DNA of 64,000 nucleotides from Sphagnum compactum (lineage: Eukaryota; Bryophyta; Sphagnopsida; Sphagnales). Below, in pieces: positions 12,720-23,689 of the stretch. Position 1 is the first letter of the stretch; each line of letters opens with the position of its first letter. The stretch is taken from positions 21,380,213 to 21,444,212 of the forward strand of contig OZ234493.1 in the NCBI GenBank assembly GCA_965153455.1. The letters are read 5' to 3'. The notes beneath the pieces are model-generated. The model made no database searches and was not told where the DNA came from. It saw only the letters and a program-made list of their open reading frames with translations. Both the position numbers and the translations under genes were made by a program.

Positions 12720-13275
12720 GGGAAAGGTTGGTTTCAACATCTGTTATTGCATCTAAAAAAATAAGGCGATCATCCTGTTGGAAATGAGTGACAAGTGTAA
12801 AAGCAATTAGTGCCCAACACCCCAAGAATGCAAGGGCATTAGTCTGAACCATAAAAGGAAGGCCGAAAAAGTAGGAAGAGTGGTATGATGACGAGCTAGG
12901 CAACTGATATAACCACCAAAAGATCCCACACCAAGTAACTTTTCCAACATAGTTATAGTACGAGTATTGAATTCAACATAATGTTATAAAATACCTACAA
13001 ATGGGAACATTATATGAAGCAAGTAGTTCGAGCGTTGGGCGTAGCACAATGAAAACATCATAAAAGCTACCAAAGGATTTGCAAGCATAGGGAGATTAAA
13101 TATCATCCCAAGATTTTCATGAAGAACCATAAACGATTCAACAAATGATGTGGATCGCAACAATGTGCCCAAAATACAAAAACCCAAATCGGAAATAAAA
13201 AAGCCAGGACGAAATGCTATAAAGTGTTCCAACCCCTAGGTGTTTGCACATTACAATAACCTTATATGGACGTCA
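12720..13275 (-). pseudogene. C-terminal part of zinc-finger/RT retroelement ORF
   Basis: The minus frame from 13240 to about 12985 is open and reads 'GLEHFIAFRPGFFISDLGFC' then 'STSFVESFMVLHENLGMI' and 'SLCYAQRSNYLLHIMFP'. It goes on with 'TITMLEKLLGVGSFGGYIS' near 12940. From memory of plant reverse-transcriptase-domain proteins, these blocks follow the RT catalytic core in the family whose core lies at 14776-16260. A TAG before 'GLEH' stands where CAG is expected. The fragment is separated from its core by a 1.5 kb insertion. Confidence 0.65.
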
Positions 13276-13844
13276 CAATGGCAGTTTTTCTTATATTTTT
13301 TTAGATGCAAAAAAATAAATAAAATAAAATTCATTGAAATAATAAAATGGATTCATGTATTTAAAACTATTAATCAACCTTCCAAAAATGAAAAAATCAA
13401 ATCAAAATCGTGGATAGCCAATAAGTAATGGACTTTTGAATTTTGCCCACATTTTTTGTCACACTTGCAAAACTCATGGATATGGATTTTTATCTTACAA
13501 TATCCCAAAGTTTCAAATACATAAGATAAAATTATGTTTAAAAAATATTTAAAAAACTAAAGATTCATTAAATGAATGAAATGTGATTTTAATTTATTAT
13601 GTTATATATTTCTTAAAATCCTTAAAATTGTAATTATTAAAAAACCCTTTTAAACATTTAAAAATTATTATTTTTTAAAAAAATTCTTTTTTTAAAATTT
13701 TTTATATGTCTTATAACATCATGATTTGAATTGGAAATGAAAAAAAATGTTACTTTCAATATCATCTAAATATTCATATTTTAAGCCAGTTTTCAACTAC
13801 ACTAGTAAAGGACTTTGAAAAAGGACTCTAATCTGTTGAAATTG
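13276..13844. other. AT-rich left part of the nested insertion
   Basis: Very AT-rich sequence with no coding signal between the broken retroelement ORF and the LTR. It is either internal sequence of the inserted LTR element or a second insertion. Confidence 0.4.
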
Positions 13845-14737
13845 TGACACCTTAATGTGTTTTCGCCCCTCTAAGGAGACCAAGCTACACATTTCGTTGG
13901 CTGCACTGAAAACGTTAATGTTAATAATTCCTCTTATAATCGTAAAAATGAAGGAACCACATCTTGTCGCAACCCCACTTTGTTCGAGTGTGGGGGTGAA
14001 GCCCAACACTTGGAAAAGTTGGAGGTTTGGAGCCCTCCGGGACTCCCGAATGTTCAGAGCTCGACAGCAAGGCCCAAAACACCTCGCATTAGGGTGTTCT
14101 TGGTGTCATTGGAAAGGTCTTGAAACGTAGATATCGAAAATGGCCTCGCATTGGCCATTTGGACATCTGCAGCCCAAGTTATGGGCAAAAGAAAGGCCGG
14201 GAGTCAAACTGGCAGTTTGACTCCCGACCACTAAAACTCGGGAATCGACCCTTTCCCGACGTCGCCTGATGGAGTGCGACATGGCGTTGGAAAGATCTCG
14301 ACGAGGGCTATAACTTTGGTTTAGACCTCGTTGCGATCTGACTCCGGAGTCAGGAGTTATGGCAGCTCAAAGTTCCGGGAGTCCCGCCGGGACAGTTTCG
14401 GGACTCCATTTCGGGAGTCCCAACAAAATGTGCCATTTGGATGTAGCCTCCGTGGTGAGCTGCAGAGATAACTATATGGGGGAAGGTGGTGGCTTCCCCC
14501 GAGTCCGGGCCGTGGTGAGTCTTGTGTGTCAAAGTGCCCGTGGCTTGTCCCAACACCCAAGGGTGTGCCGAATGCTAAACTAACCTCTTTGAGTTGGTTT
14601 TTGGATGTAGATACACACAAGCTAAGTTAGTCCCTCTTCCTAGTCTAATCCCTGGGCTCCCAACTCGACCCTCTACCCCTTTCTAGAGTTGGAAGCCGGG
14701 AGCGTGCCCTTCAGTCCCAACTTTCCGCAACTTCACA
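13845..14737 (+). repeat. Ty3/gypsy-type LTR, inserted in the retroelement ORF
   Basis: It starts TGTGACACCTTAATG. It contains the blocks GGAAAGGTCTTGAAACGTAG, a GGAGTCAGGAGTTATGGCAG-like block and CTAAACTAACCTCTTTGAG in the same order as diverged versions in the LTR at 25877-26720, then ends near CAACTTCACA followed by TTGGTGAACC, a primer-binding-like sequence. GC content is much higher than in its surroundings and several inverted words (GGGAGTC/GACTCCC) occur, so this copy is less decayed than the one at 26 kb. Whether it is a solo or a truncated 5' LTR is unclear because no target duplication was found. Confidence 0.6.
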
Positions 14738-14775
14738 TTGGTGAACCCTCAAGTGGGTTCCCCCCGGGACCAAGG

Positions 14776-16260
14776 AGCGCGTCACATCTGATGCAGTTCT
14801 TACTATATGCATATGATTCGTCAAGGAAGGGAAAATGCAAGTAAGGTGGGTTGTTGCTATAAGGCGAAGATCGCGAAGGTGAGCCAGAATAAATAACGCT
14901 CTTCCCAATGGGTCCTCCTATTGTGTACCTATTTTCAACGAAATGATTATGAAATCCCCATGTTGGGAAACCTGAGAAAAAAACAATGAGGATGGGCGTG
15001 TGTAGAATTGTTGAACAAATGGGAAAAGTTAATTTAGAAAATCGGGCAAAAACTGTAACTTTTGAAAAATGGCCAACCATGACATGGAATTGAAGGCGTT
15101 AGAAACATCCTCCTATAACACCACCCAATTTGGGTGTAAATTTAACATCATTCGAATGCTATAAACCATTGCTTCACACTCGGCACGAGTCGCTACACCA
15201 AACTGATGAGGACTAAAATGCTTTGCAAGAATATCCCTTAACTGAATAGTTAAAATGCGGGCAACTAAGTGATAGGTCATCTCACTGATCATGATGGGAC
15301 ATATGTCTCTAAACTGTTTTTCCAATGTTAAAAGTCGATATGCAAAAAGTAAACGTGATATTGAAGGTGGAACTTGACCTCGAGCAATGTGCCCACATAT
15401 TTTGAAAAAGAGGTCAAAGCCACTTGCAGAATCATTTGGGACAAAATAGTCTCGTAAAAGTTCATACACCATACCCAAGGGGCCACTGGAAAAAAGATGT
15501 GGTGAATGAACCAAGGTAAAGACAAATGCCTTTCGATTTAAAGTAACCTCCGTTTCAGGATGGAAATCATCAATGAATGGAGGGAGATCAACCTCAACAA
15601 ATGGGTGGAGAAAGCAAAGGATTCCCGTGGTTTCATTAAATGGGGCTATAGGTGTGCTTAAAGTTAATGTGCGTATTGTTCGAACATATTCCCCTACATG
15701 AGCAAGGGCTCATGTGTGACGAATTTGTGCTAATGGAGGTGGGGTAGGATCTGGAGTCAACTCTAAACATTTGCGAGAAGCTAAAGCAAATGTTTTAATC
15801 ATGTGTTCCTCCTATAATGCCTCCCAGTCACCACCCATGTATTGACATAAATGAATGCGAATCTCTTGGTGGCCTTTCTCACCACCTTATGAAGGAAAGG
15901 ACAAACACCAATAATGGTATAACAAAAAAACATGTCTTGTTGTAACATCATAAGGATTAGATGTTAATCGAAAGAAAGGGGTATGCAAAGCCCACTGAAC
16001 ATCAACTCGAAGCGCATATGGGATATGATGGTAAGAACGAGGACGTGGTAAACCCAAATGAAAAACATCAATGATGTCTATGGATGTAATCTATGTCCAT
16101 GCTAAAAAGGGAGGAGAACATGGCAAAGTTGGGGGCAACACTTCGCTTGAGACAAACAACTATCTATGAGCAATGCATGAAAGTTGGTGTCATGCTAACC
16201 CCCCCCACCGAATAGATGACCGCAAGAAGGACAAGGAACACGAGGTCATGGAGGAGAACA
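14776..16260 (-). pseudogene. Zinc-finger plus reverse-transcriptase ORF, N-terminal and catalytic part
   Basis: About 1.5 kb of minus-strand frame is nearly open. Near 16255-16215 it has a CPSCGHLF zinc-finger start. It continues through 'FHLGLPRPRSYHHIPYAL', 'VTTRHVFLLYHYWCLSFPS', and a clean 15710-15113 stretch with 'GHIARGQVPPSISRLLFAYR' and 'HFSPHQFGVATRAECEAMVY'. RT motif A follows (EDVSNAFNSMS, catalytic D kept), then motif B (QxDPLGRALF, first residues damaged), then motif C as 'SLTNHMHIV' where SLADDTHIV is expected, so the catalytic DD is lost. At least four stops sit at expected CAG, CAA or CGA codons. The frame stops abruptly at the LTR insertion near 14775 and resumes at 13275. 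It resembles non-LTR-type plant RT proteins with a C2H2-like N-terminus; the exact family is inferred. Confidence 0.75.
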
Positions 16261-17756
16261 TCACATGACAAATACGGGAGAAGCCCTTAGTGGGTGTGGT
16301 GAGTGAAACGAAAAGGGGCTCAACAAACCCAGAGAGGGTGAAGGGATTGGTTGAAGTAAACTAAGAGATGGGAATGATGGGCATATGGATGGAAGCTAGA
16401 GTACATCTAAGCATAGGGGTAAAGCTAACTATTGACTTTATTGGGTGCTTAATTGGGAGGGTTGTGAGAATTGGGATGTTCAACACGCTTCGGGGATGGA
16501 TAACCCACCGAGTTTGCCATGCCTATCCCCGGCTTAGCATATATGGTTTGAAACCAAGACTTAAACCTCAATCTTGAAAAACCCCCTTTAATCCCTTCAA
16601 ACCCTAAACTATTGCTTCAAAAGAAGTGTACTTACAAACAAAACGAAAAAACAAGAAGACACATTGCAACAAATTCACAAAAACCCAAAGAATGGGTGGG
16701 AATAGCAAGTGGACCTAACTATGGATTCGCCATTGCTCGTGTGTTGCTGCTCAAGGGCCCTACTCGATTGCGTGTTTGCTTTGCCTTGCTCCTATTTCAC
16801 TTTACCTCACACTGTCTACTCAACCTTGCCCTACCCTAAACAATAGTACCACTAGTAATATTGCCACTATTCCTACACTCTCAAACCCTAATAATTCCAC
16901 TAACTACTATTTTCTCAATTGTTGCTACTCCTCTCTCAAACCCTAATAATTCCATTGGCTAGCCAAAGCCTAGGTCTGGGGTCTTGGAAACTGCAGCTTT
17001 CTTCTTCTTCCAAAGCAGCCAACAGCAACTGCAACAGCCAGCAGCAGTCCCTGGAGGACATAGAGAAAAGAAGAAACAAGAACCTCCCAAGGCCAAGCAA
17101 AAAGAGAAAATGTCATCATCGTCTGACTGGCTTCCCAAAAGCCTATCTACTTCTGCTACCCAGCAGCTCATGTGTAGATTGGAGCGCTAAACTTTGCCCC
17201 CGCAGCATAACGGAAGGAAGGAAGGATCCTTTTGATCCTTTTGGTCATGCCAGAAACGTTTCTATCAGTGAACTCCACGTGACTCTAGAATGTAGGGATA
17301 CCAAACTTTGGCCCCATTTCTTTTGTTGTGGCTGAATCACAATGGGCCCAAAAGAGAATTTGTGTCAGCAAGTTAGGCCGAGTCTTTGTGCCATCTACTT
17401 TGAACTTTTAAAACTCCCGAGTCAATGCATGGCAGCAATGAGAGAGAGGGAAAGAAGCACCTTGAGTACCAAACATACACAAAATGCATAAATCAAAGGG
17501 GCTGATGTCCAACTATCATATACTTCACCTTTTGCACTTTAGTTTTAGTAGGGGAGAAACTCACAACAATTTTTTTTTGTCCTCACAGTTTGACTTGGTG
17601 TATGTGGGGGAAGATGTTAAAATCAGCCACATGTCTTTATTGGCCTTGCCTACCAAGGCAAGGATATTGTGTTTTGGTTCACTAGAGAGTATAGTAGCTT
17701 AAGGGATTTTGGCCCCCTAGGTAATAAAAGGTCTCTTTTTATATGAGGATTTTTGA
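16261..17756. other. No gene recognised
   Basis: Upstream side of the retroelement ORF, possibly its 5' region, then mixed unique sequence. The frame at 16919-17335 is rich in Gln and Ser from a short low-complexity CAGCAG stretch near 17010-17050; no domain is visible and nothing supports expression. Confidence 0.4.
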
Positions 17757-17937
17757 AAGACGATATTTTGGCTTGTGTTGAGTTATGATATCTTGAAGGA
17801 TTTTGGTTTCTTTTTTTAGACGATTTTTTGAAGATTATAATTTTTGCATGGTGGAATTATATTTGGGTTTTCATAATTCTTCTTCTTTTGCCTTAAGATA
17901 CTTTTTAATGTAAATGGCAAGGCCACAGTGTGACACA
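17757..17937 (+). repeat. Dispersed repeat family C, copy 1
   Basis: It aligns closely with 47917-48069 inside the Helitron. Shared blocks include CTTGAAGGATTTTGGTTTCT, GATTTTTTGAAGATTA, a 17-base TTTTCATAATTCTTCTT block, TTTTGCCTTAAGATACTTTT and the end AAGGCCAC.(A/C)TGTGACAC. Similarity stops just after GTGACAC in both copies. Confidence 0.75.
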
Positions 17938-18261
17938 CCCCTTGTTTGCAAAGTACTGCCTCCTTCTTTTTTCTCCCTGACTGCCCATTTACCTGAACAA
18001 GATGTGTCTTCTGCTGCTGCTGCTGCCGCCCAAACACATCTTGATGCTTCTCATACACACTTTTGGGGTCCCCTTATGCACTTTTTAGGTCTGCAATGGA
18101 CACCTAGATGTCCACATCTATCTCTTTTGAGAAAAAGTTGAGTTGGGCCAAGGGCAAACAAGGAAAAGAAGAAGCAGGCAGTACTTTTATATTGCTTACA
18201 ATAGAGACATGTCACTGATATAATGTCTTCTAAGTACGTGGTCATCACACTCCCCACACAA
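17938..18261. other. No gene recognised
   Basis: Mixed sequence with a short CTGCTGCTG run near 18012. The small frames on both strands show no domain. Confidence 0.5.
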
Positions 18262-18662
18262 CCTGCCTTGCACTTTATTATACCTTGTTTTCAGGGCTGC
18301 CCCACATAAACAATTGACGCGATCATCTCGCTCACCTGATTGGCTGAGAGGACACGGGTCAGAACCCAAAATCTGTGACCTTCTAGTCATTTCCCACCTA
18401 CTAATCTCTAGAACCCCGCCCTCGTGGATGATATCTGAAAACCCTCTTGCTCTTGGATGACGAATAGGAAATTTCAAAATCAAGCCCTGCCCTCATGGAT
18501 GATATCTCAAAACAAGGTGCAAACATAACAACTAATTGATATGACACTTCACAATAACAAGAGAGTAAACAGGTTGGATGCAAGAATCAACCGGATGATC
18601 ACGTCAATTGTTTATGTCCAGTAACTGGCTTGAGGCCGCCCTAGTCCAAAACCTACCTTGCA
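18262..18662. mobile_element. Small inverted-repeat element (MITE-like)
   Basis: A 22 bp inverted repeat (18306-18327 against 18594-18615) matches at 21 of 22 positions and starts ATAAACAATTGACG. Outside it, GGGCTGCCCC (left) faces GGCCGCCC (right) in a weaker inverted match. The block is flanked by CCTGCCTTGCA (18262-18272) and CCTACCTTGCA (18652-18662), 10 of 11 identical in direct orientation, as a target duplication would be. Inside, GATGATATCT occurs twice with a shared CCTGCCCTC/CCCGCCCTC lead. No ORF. An 11 bp duplication would suit a Mutator-like derivative; that is inference. Confidence 0.55.
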
Positions 18663-18814
18663 AAACCCTCCCCCCGGCCCTCCCCAAAATCTTTTGTAGG
18701 GATAGGAGTGCCTCATATGGAACCAAACATAAAAGACCCTATGCATCCCCAATCTAGCCTTGTGGGTGTTAATGTGACACCTGCATGGTTGTGTTCTAAC
18801 TGAAGATTAACCCC

Positions 18815-19135
18815 TAAATGCCTCATAAGCCAAAAATGGTTTTTTCTGGAATTTTAAATTAATGCAACTAGCAAAAAGAAAAGGAAATAATTAAATTATG
18901 AAAATTTGGGTCATTTGTAGGGTGATCATAGGCTTCAAATGTCATGCTGACCAAGGAAATTCATGTCAATTTAGGGGGGATTTGTGATGAACATAAAGGA
19001 TGCAACAACCCTTAAGTGGGGGTGGGGTGGGGAAGCACTTATCACAGCTAATCCACCTTATATTCATTATAATTCATGTTTGATGACATTGAATTATGAG
19101 TTGTCCTTCAAAAGTTGCCAAGTGTTTAGGGTTTA
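18815..19135 (+). repeat. Dispersed repeat family A, copy 2
   Basis: Diverged second copy of 548-960 with the same block order. It has an extra A-rich insertion (about 18855-18895) and ends near a TTGCCAAGTGTTTAGGGTTT block, which parallels GGTGCCAAATG in copy 1. Confidence 0.6.
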
Positions 19136-19647
19136 ACAAACAATTGGAGAATAATGTATCGAACTACGCTAATATTAGTGATTTGTTCCTCTAGCTACGA
19201 GGTTATTAGGTTCAAATATGGTTACATTCATCATATGAAATGTGACACAAATGTTTTTTGGGCTAAATAAAACAGATGAGAACACGTACCATGTAATGCA
19301 ATTTGCACAAAATCATGCAAGGCATTGCATAAGAGTTCAATGAACGGTGTATAACAACCTCCCAACCAAGGAAGAGGGTGCATAAACTTCATGCCAGTGC
19401 ACAAGAGTTCGATTGGAGGTGTCCTGGTTCTCTTTTCATTGATAACAACGGGTCATATGTTGTTAGTTCTTTAAGTTACTAAAAATAAATGAGAGGCAAA
19501 GAGCTGATTTTAAACATGACTAGTGGACCTTTGTGTTGTTGGTTGAAGTGGATCATCTTCAAGGCTCTAAGGGATACACTGTTCAAGAAAACCTCTTCAA
19601 GACTTTAAGGTACATAAGTTATGAAAGAATCTTATCGAGTCGATGGT
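19136..19647. other. No gene recognised
   Basis: No protein-like frame and no repeat boundary seen. Confidence 0.5.
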
Positions 19648-19899
19648 GAATTCAAATGTCATTGGGTCAAGTGTTAAGGTTTGAAATATGAAAGAACAGA
19701 TAAAAGGGTCAATATGATGAAAAAATATTGATTGGTTGCAATGGACCAAGTGTTAATTGCAAAGATGTGAAACAAGTGTGAACAAGACCTCTTATCAACG
19801 CAAGTGTGAACTCAAGCGTCATTGATTCAAGTATTCAAGTTTGGGATGTCAAAGGCCAATTAAAAGGGTCAATATGATTAAGAGGCATTGATTGGTTGA
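19648..19899 (+). repeat. Imperfect direct duplication, period about 160 bp
   Basis: About 91 bases at 19648-19738 recur at 19808-19899. Both contain a GTCATTG(G/A)(G/T)TCAAGT block, AAAAGGGTCAATATGAT and end in ATTGATTGGTTG. They differ at roughly a quarter of positions. Confidence 0.65.
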
Positions 19900-22800
19900 A
19901 AAAATAATTTCTTAATTTTTAGTTATTTTTTAATTATTAAAATCACTCTAAATTCAAAAAAAAATTTGTTGGTCTAAAAATTGCAAAATGATCATTGGGC
20001 ACACTATTTCATCCAAGGCTTTCCAAAGGTACCCAAAAGTGCAACAAGGAACCCCACAATTTGGGAAGGATAAGGTGTGGTCACAAAACAAACATAATAT
20101 AAATTAATATATAAATTATAGACTTGTGTTGTCAAAATTGTTCATTTTCAAACTTTAAAAACCTGGTGACACATTTTTCAAAAAAGAATGGGGAGTGGTT
20201 GCTACCTTCCACCTCCCAAAACATTAAAAAAACAAAAAAATATTCAAATTTTTTTAAAAAGAAACATAAGATTTAGTAAGGAGCTAGTTCTTGCCTTTCA
20301 CCTCCCAAACATTTAAATAATATTATAATTAAAGTTAAGAATTGCCACTTAACTTTTGGTGGTTGTCTTGAAGCATATTTTGTTCTAACATGGTTATGTG
20401 AAAATCCAACTTTTACACTTGCTAAAGCTTCTACAACATGATAATTAACATGAATCAAATGTACATTTTTTTATGCTTCCATTAAAAAATATGGGTAATC
20501 CGAAATGTGTACATGATTGGAGATATACAAGTGCTAAAAAATTCTTGTAAAAACACGAAATTTTGAATTAAAAATGGAATACTAAAACTCAAGATATTTC
20601 AATTTTCAACTATAAATTCAAATTTTTTCGTAAGGAAAGATTCAATAAATCTTATTGTTAAACACCTCATTTGATGTTTTACTATTTTCTCAAAACATAT
20701 ATCGTATTATGTCAGACTATTTGAATCCATCTCAATTTTTACTCTATAATTAGGATAATGTCTAATTTCAAAAGTTTTTTATTTTTTAAAAAATAATTCA
20801 TGCATATTTTTCAATATAAATCTCATTAAATTCTTTTACAACATGAATAATTAAAATTTTGACAATGATAATGTTGAATATGTTTTAACATTTTAAGTTC
20901 ATTTATAATCTAGAAAAATTATGATTGTGACAATCCAAACTATTTAGTTAATTGTCCTTTCACCCAATGTTCATTGGTTCTTTCAATTGCCAATTTTTTA
21001 TGTAACTAAGACATGTCAATTTTTTTCAAAAACACTAACTTGAACTCATGAACAATTTTGAACATGATTTCTGCAATTAATGTTTTTGATAATGTATGGA
21101 CATCACATGTTGAATTATTTTTGCTTGTTTTAAGTATATTAGATTAGCTTTAAACTTCATCTAATCAATTATTTTTAAAAATTCAATAAACACTAAAGGT
21201 GAGCCATCATTTCCCTAAACCTTTACTTGATGGGTAAATAAATTGGAAACTTTTATATATCCTTATTTGAGGATATATCAAAAAGAACATACCCACTTCA
21301 TGACCTTCTTTTTTCAAGTTGGGACTAAGTTTTCCAAATAATAAGTTTATTTGATAGGTAAATGTATTTCTAACTTTTCATACATGCGGGGTTCAAATTA
21401 GTTTTGACCTTTCAATTGATAGGTCAGTTTAGTTTTCACATTTCTCATAGTATCATTAGTGAAATGGTTTTTGGGTTTGGGGAGTGTTATAAATTTGTTG
21501 AGGCATGCATCTAGCTAGAGGTGTGCATTTGTAGTTTGGTGAACATAATGTGTGTACAACATATGATTGCACATGTTTGAATTTTGCACATTACATAAAA
21601 TTTGTGTGAATGTGTGTTGTATGTGTGAGAGGATGCTTGCGAATCCATGTTGGTTGTTTGAATTTGTTGGCCTTAGTATGTTTGCAATGGTGCACTTGTT
21701 AGTAATATTATTTCTAGCCCATTTTGTTTAGAGTTTTTAATTGAACATTTTGTTTTCTCTTAGTAGTTGATCTATTAAATAACCCTTCCCATTTTTATTA
21801 GTGTTTTTCATTATTGGAGTGCCTTGCCATTGAAGCTTGAGCCCATTGAACCTTTAATGCTCATTTTTGTATGGAAGTAGTTTGGAGTCTATACATTTCA
21901 ATATAAGGTTCATGTAGGGTTCATGTGTTGTGCAATGTGATAGGGTTATGCGTGTGTGTTTTGGGGTGGAACTTGGATCATGAAATATTTGTTTTGTGTT
22001 GATAGAACTAATTTCCTGTTGTGATTGGGAAACTACTCAAAAGAACATTTTTAATGTTAATGGCAATGGAATGCTATGGGTAGGAAGATCATCACAACTC
22101 AATAATTCCTATTACACCTAAAATCTTTTGATCCACATTTATAGACTTTGATTTTGTAAGAGGCCAAAACATTTTCACCTACACTGTCATGTGTTCCATT
22201 TTTTTCACTTATGTTTAGACCTTGCAATGTGCACTTTGGATTCTATGATACTAGTTGTCTTTTGCAACTAGTCTTGTGATTGTATGATTGTGTCCTTCAC
22301 CTATTTAATGGTGCCTTTACAAATGTTTCAAGTTTCATTTGTTTTTCAATGAATTTGGTCAAACATTTTTAAATCACAATCCTCAATGCCTTCCCTTCAT
22401 ATCCCATCTCATTCCCAAGCTAGTTTAAATGCTTAAGTGAAAAAAAGTCTTCATTGAACAAACCTAAGAGGTTTTATTAGAAGTTTAATATGTTTTAAGA
22501 CACTTGGGTGGAAAAATTCTCTTAGGCTAAATTAGTTTGGTCTTACTCTCAAATTATGCAATATTTGTGCATGAATCAATGGAAAAAAAAACTATCATCA
22601 CCCAATTGGTTGGGTACATTACAAAACACATTGGTCATTGGAAGGCCACTATTTCCACTTTTAAATAGTGATTACAAGGGATCGGTACTAACACAACCAT
22701 TCCATCCAGAACAAGAATTCCATCTGTCCAATTTCCACCATTTGGCTTGTGGTTCGGAATTCCTAATTTCAATTTGATGTAATGATTTTGTGTTTCAAAG

Positions 22801-23689
22801 GCATTGCATTCTAGCCCAAAAGTAAAAGAAAATATTTATTCTTACTTGATTGACACATTAAATTGATTTGGCAATGTATTAAAACTTTGAGCAAATAAAG
22901 AATACAAGGATTACAACATGGTTTTAATGTGAAAATAATGGCATGTTTAGACCTTATTTACCCCGAACCATTTTTTCTTTTAGGTAAATGGGCAAACATT
23001 TTCAGGTAGATGCAAGTTAGGGTGTTTCAAAAGTGGCAAGAATCCCAATCCCAAAAGTCCATATTTTAACACTAGAATGGAAAAAATAATTTAAAATTAA
23101 ACCAATGTTGAATGGGCCTTATGTGGTGATTAATCAATTAATAAAATCCATAGGAAAGGATGCCCATTGAGACAATTTTTTGACATACATGTTATGGGGG
23201 GAAAAATATCAATCCAACAAAAAATGACCAAGATAGGGGCTTTTGAAAATAAGGTCCAAAACTGATCATACAAAAGTCCGTTGTTATTTGTTGGTTAAAG
23301 TTTTTGTTGTAATTTTTTTCAATCCATATATTTTTCCCATCATGTATTATATATTGAATCCCTATAAAAAATATTGAGAGAAATCATAATAAAAAATGCC
23401 TTTGAATGTTAATGCAAAACCCAAATTATATTCCATATGTCAACTTTAAAAGTTCATTACTATCTGATTGGTGTATGTTTATTGAATTTCACCTTTGAGT
23501 AAATATTTTTATTCATGTTGGAAATCTTAATCCATAAATATTTTTGTCAAATTAATGATTTTACAATGTGTTTAAGGCATTTGAATAGAGTACATTTTGC
23601 AAAAAGTCCATAAAGACGTAAAAGATGAACCACCATAACTTGCATCTACCCTTCATAATGATGATGAAGCAATCAATGGAGGACTTGTG
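19900..23689. other. AT-rich sequence, no gene recognised
   Basis: About 3.8 kb of AT-rich DNA broken by stops in all frames. The frames at 20273-20458 and 22556-22777 show nothing recognisable. The part nearest 23690 may belong to the upstream pol region of the chromovirus relic, but I see no protease or RT motif. Confidence 0.4.

Noticed and set aside
16919-17335. 138-codon plus frame with Gln/Ser-rich part
   Set aside because: The composition comes from short CAGCAG repeats, other frames are open too, and there is no domain.
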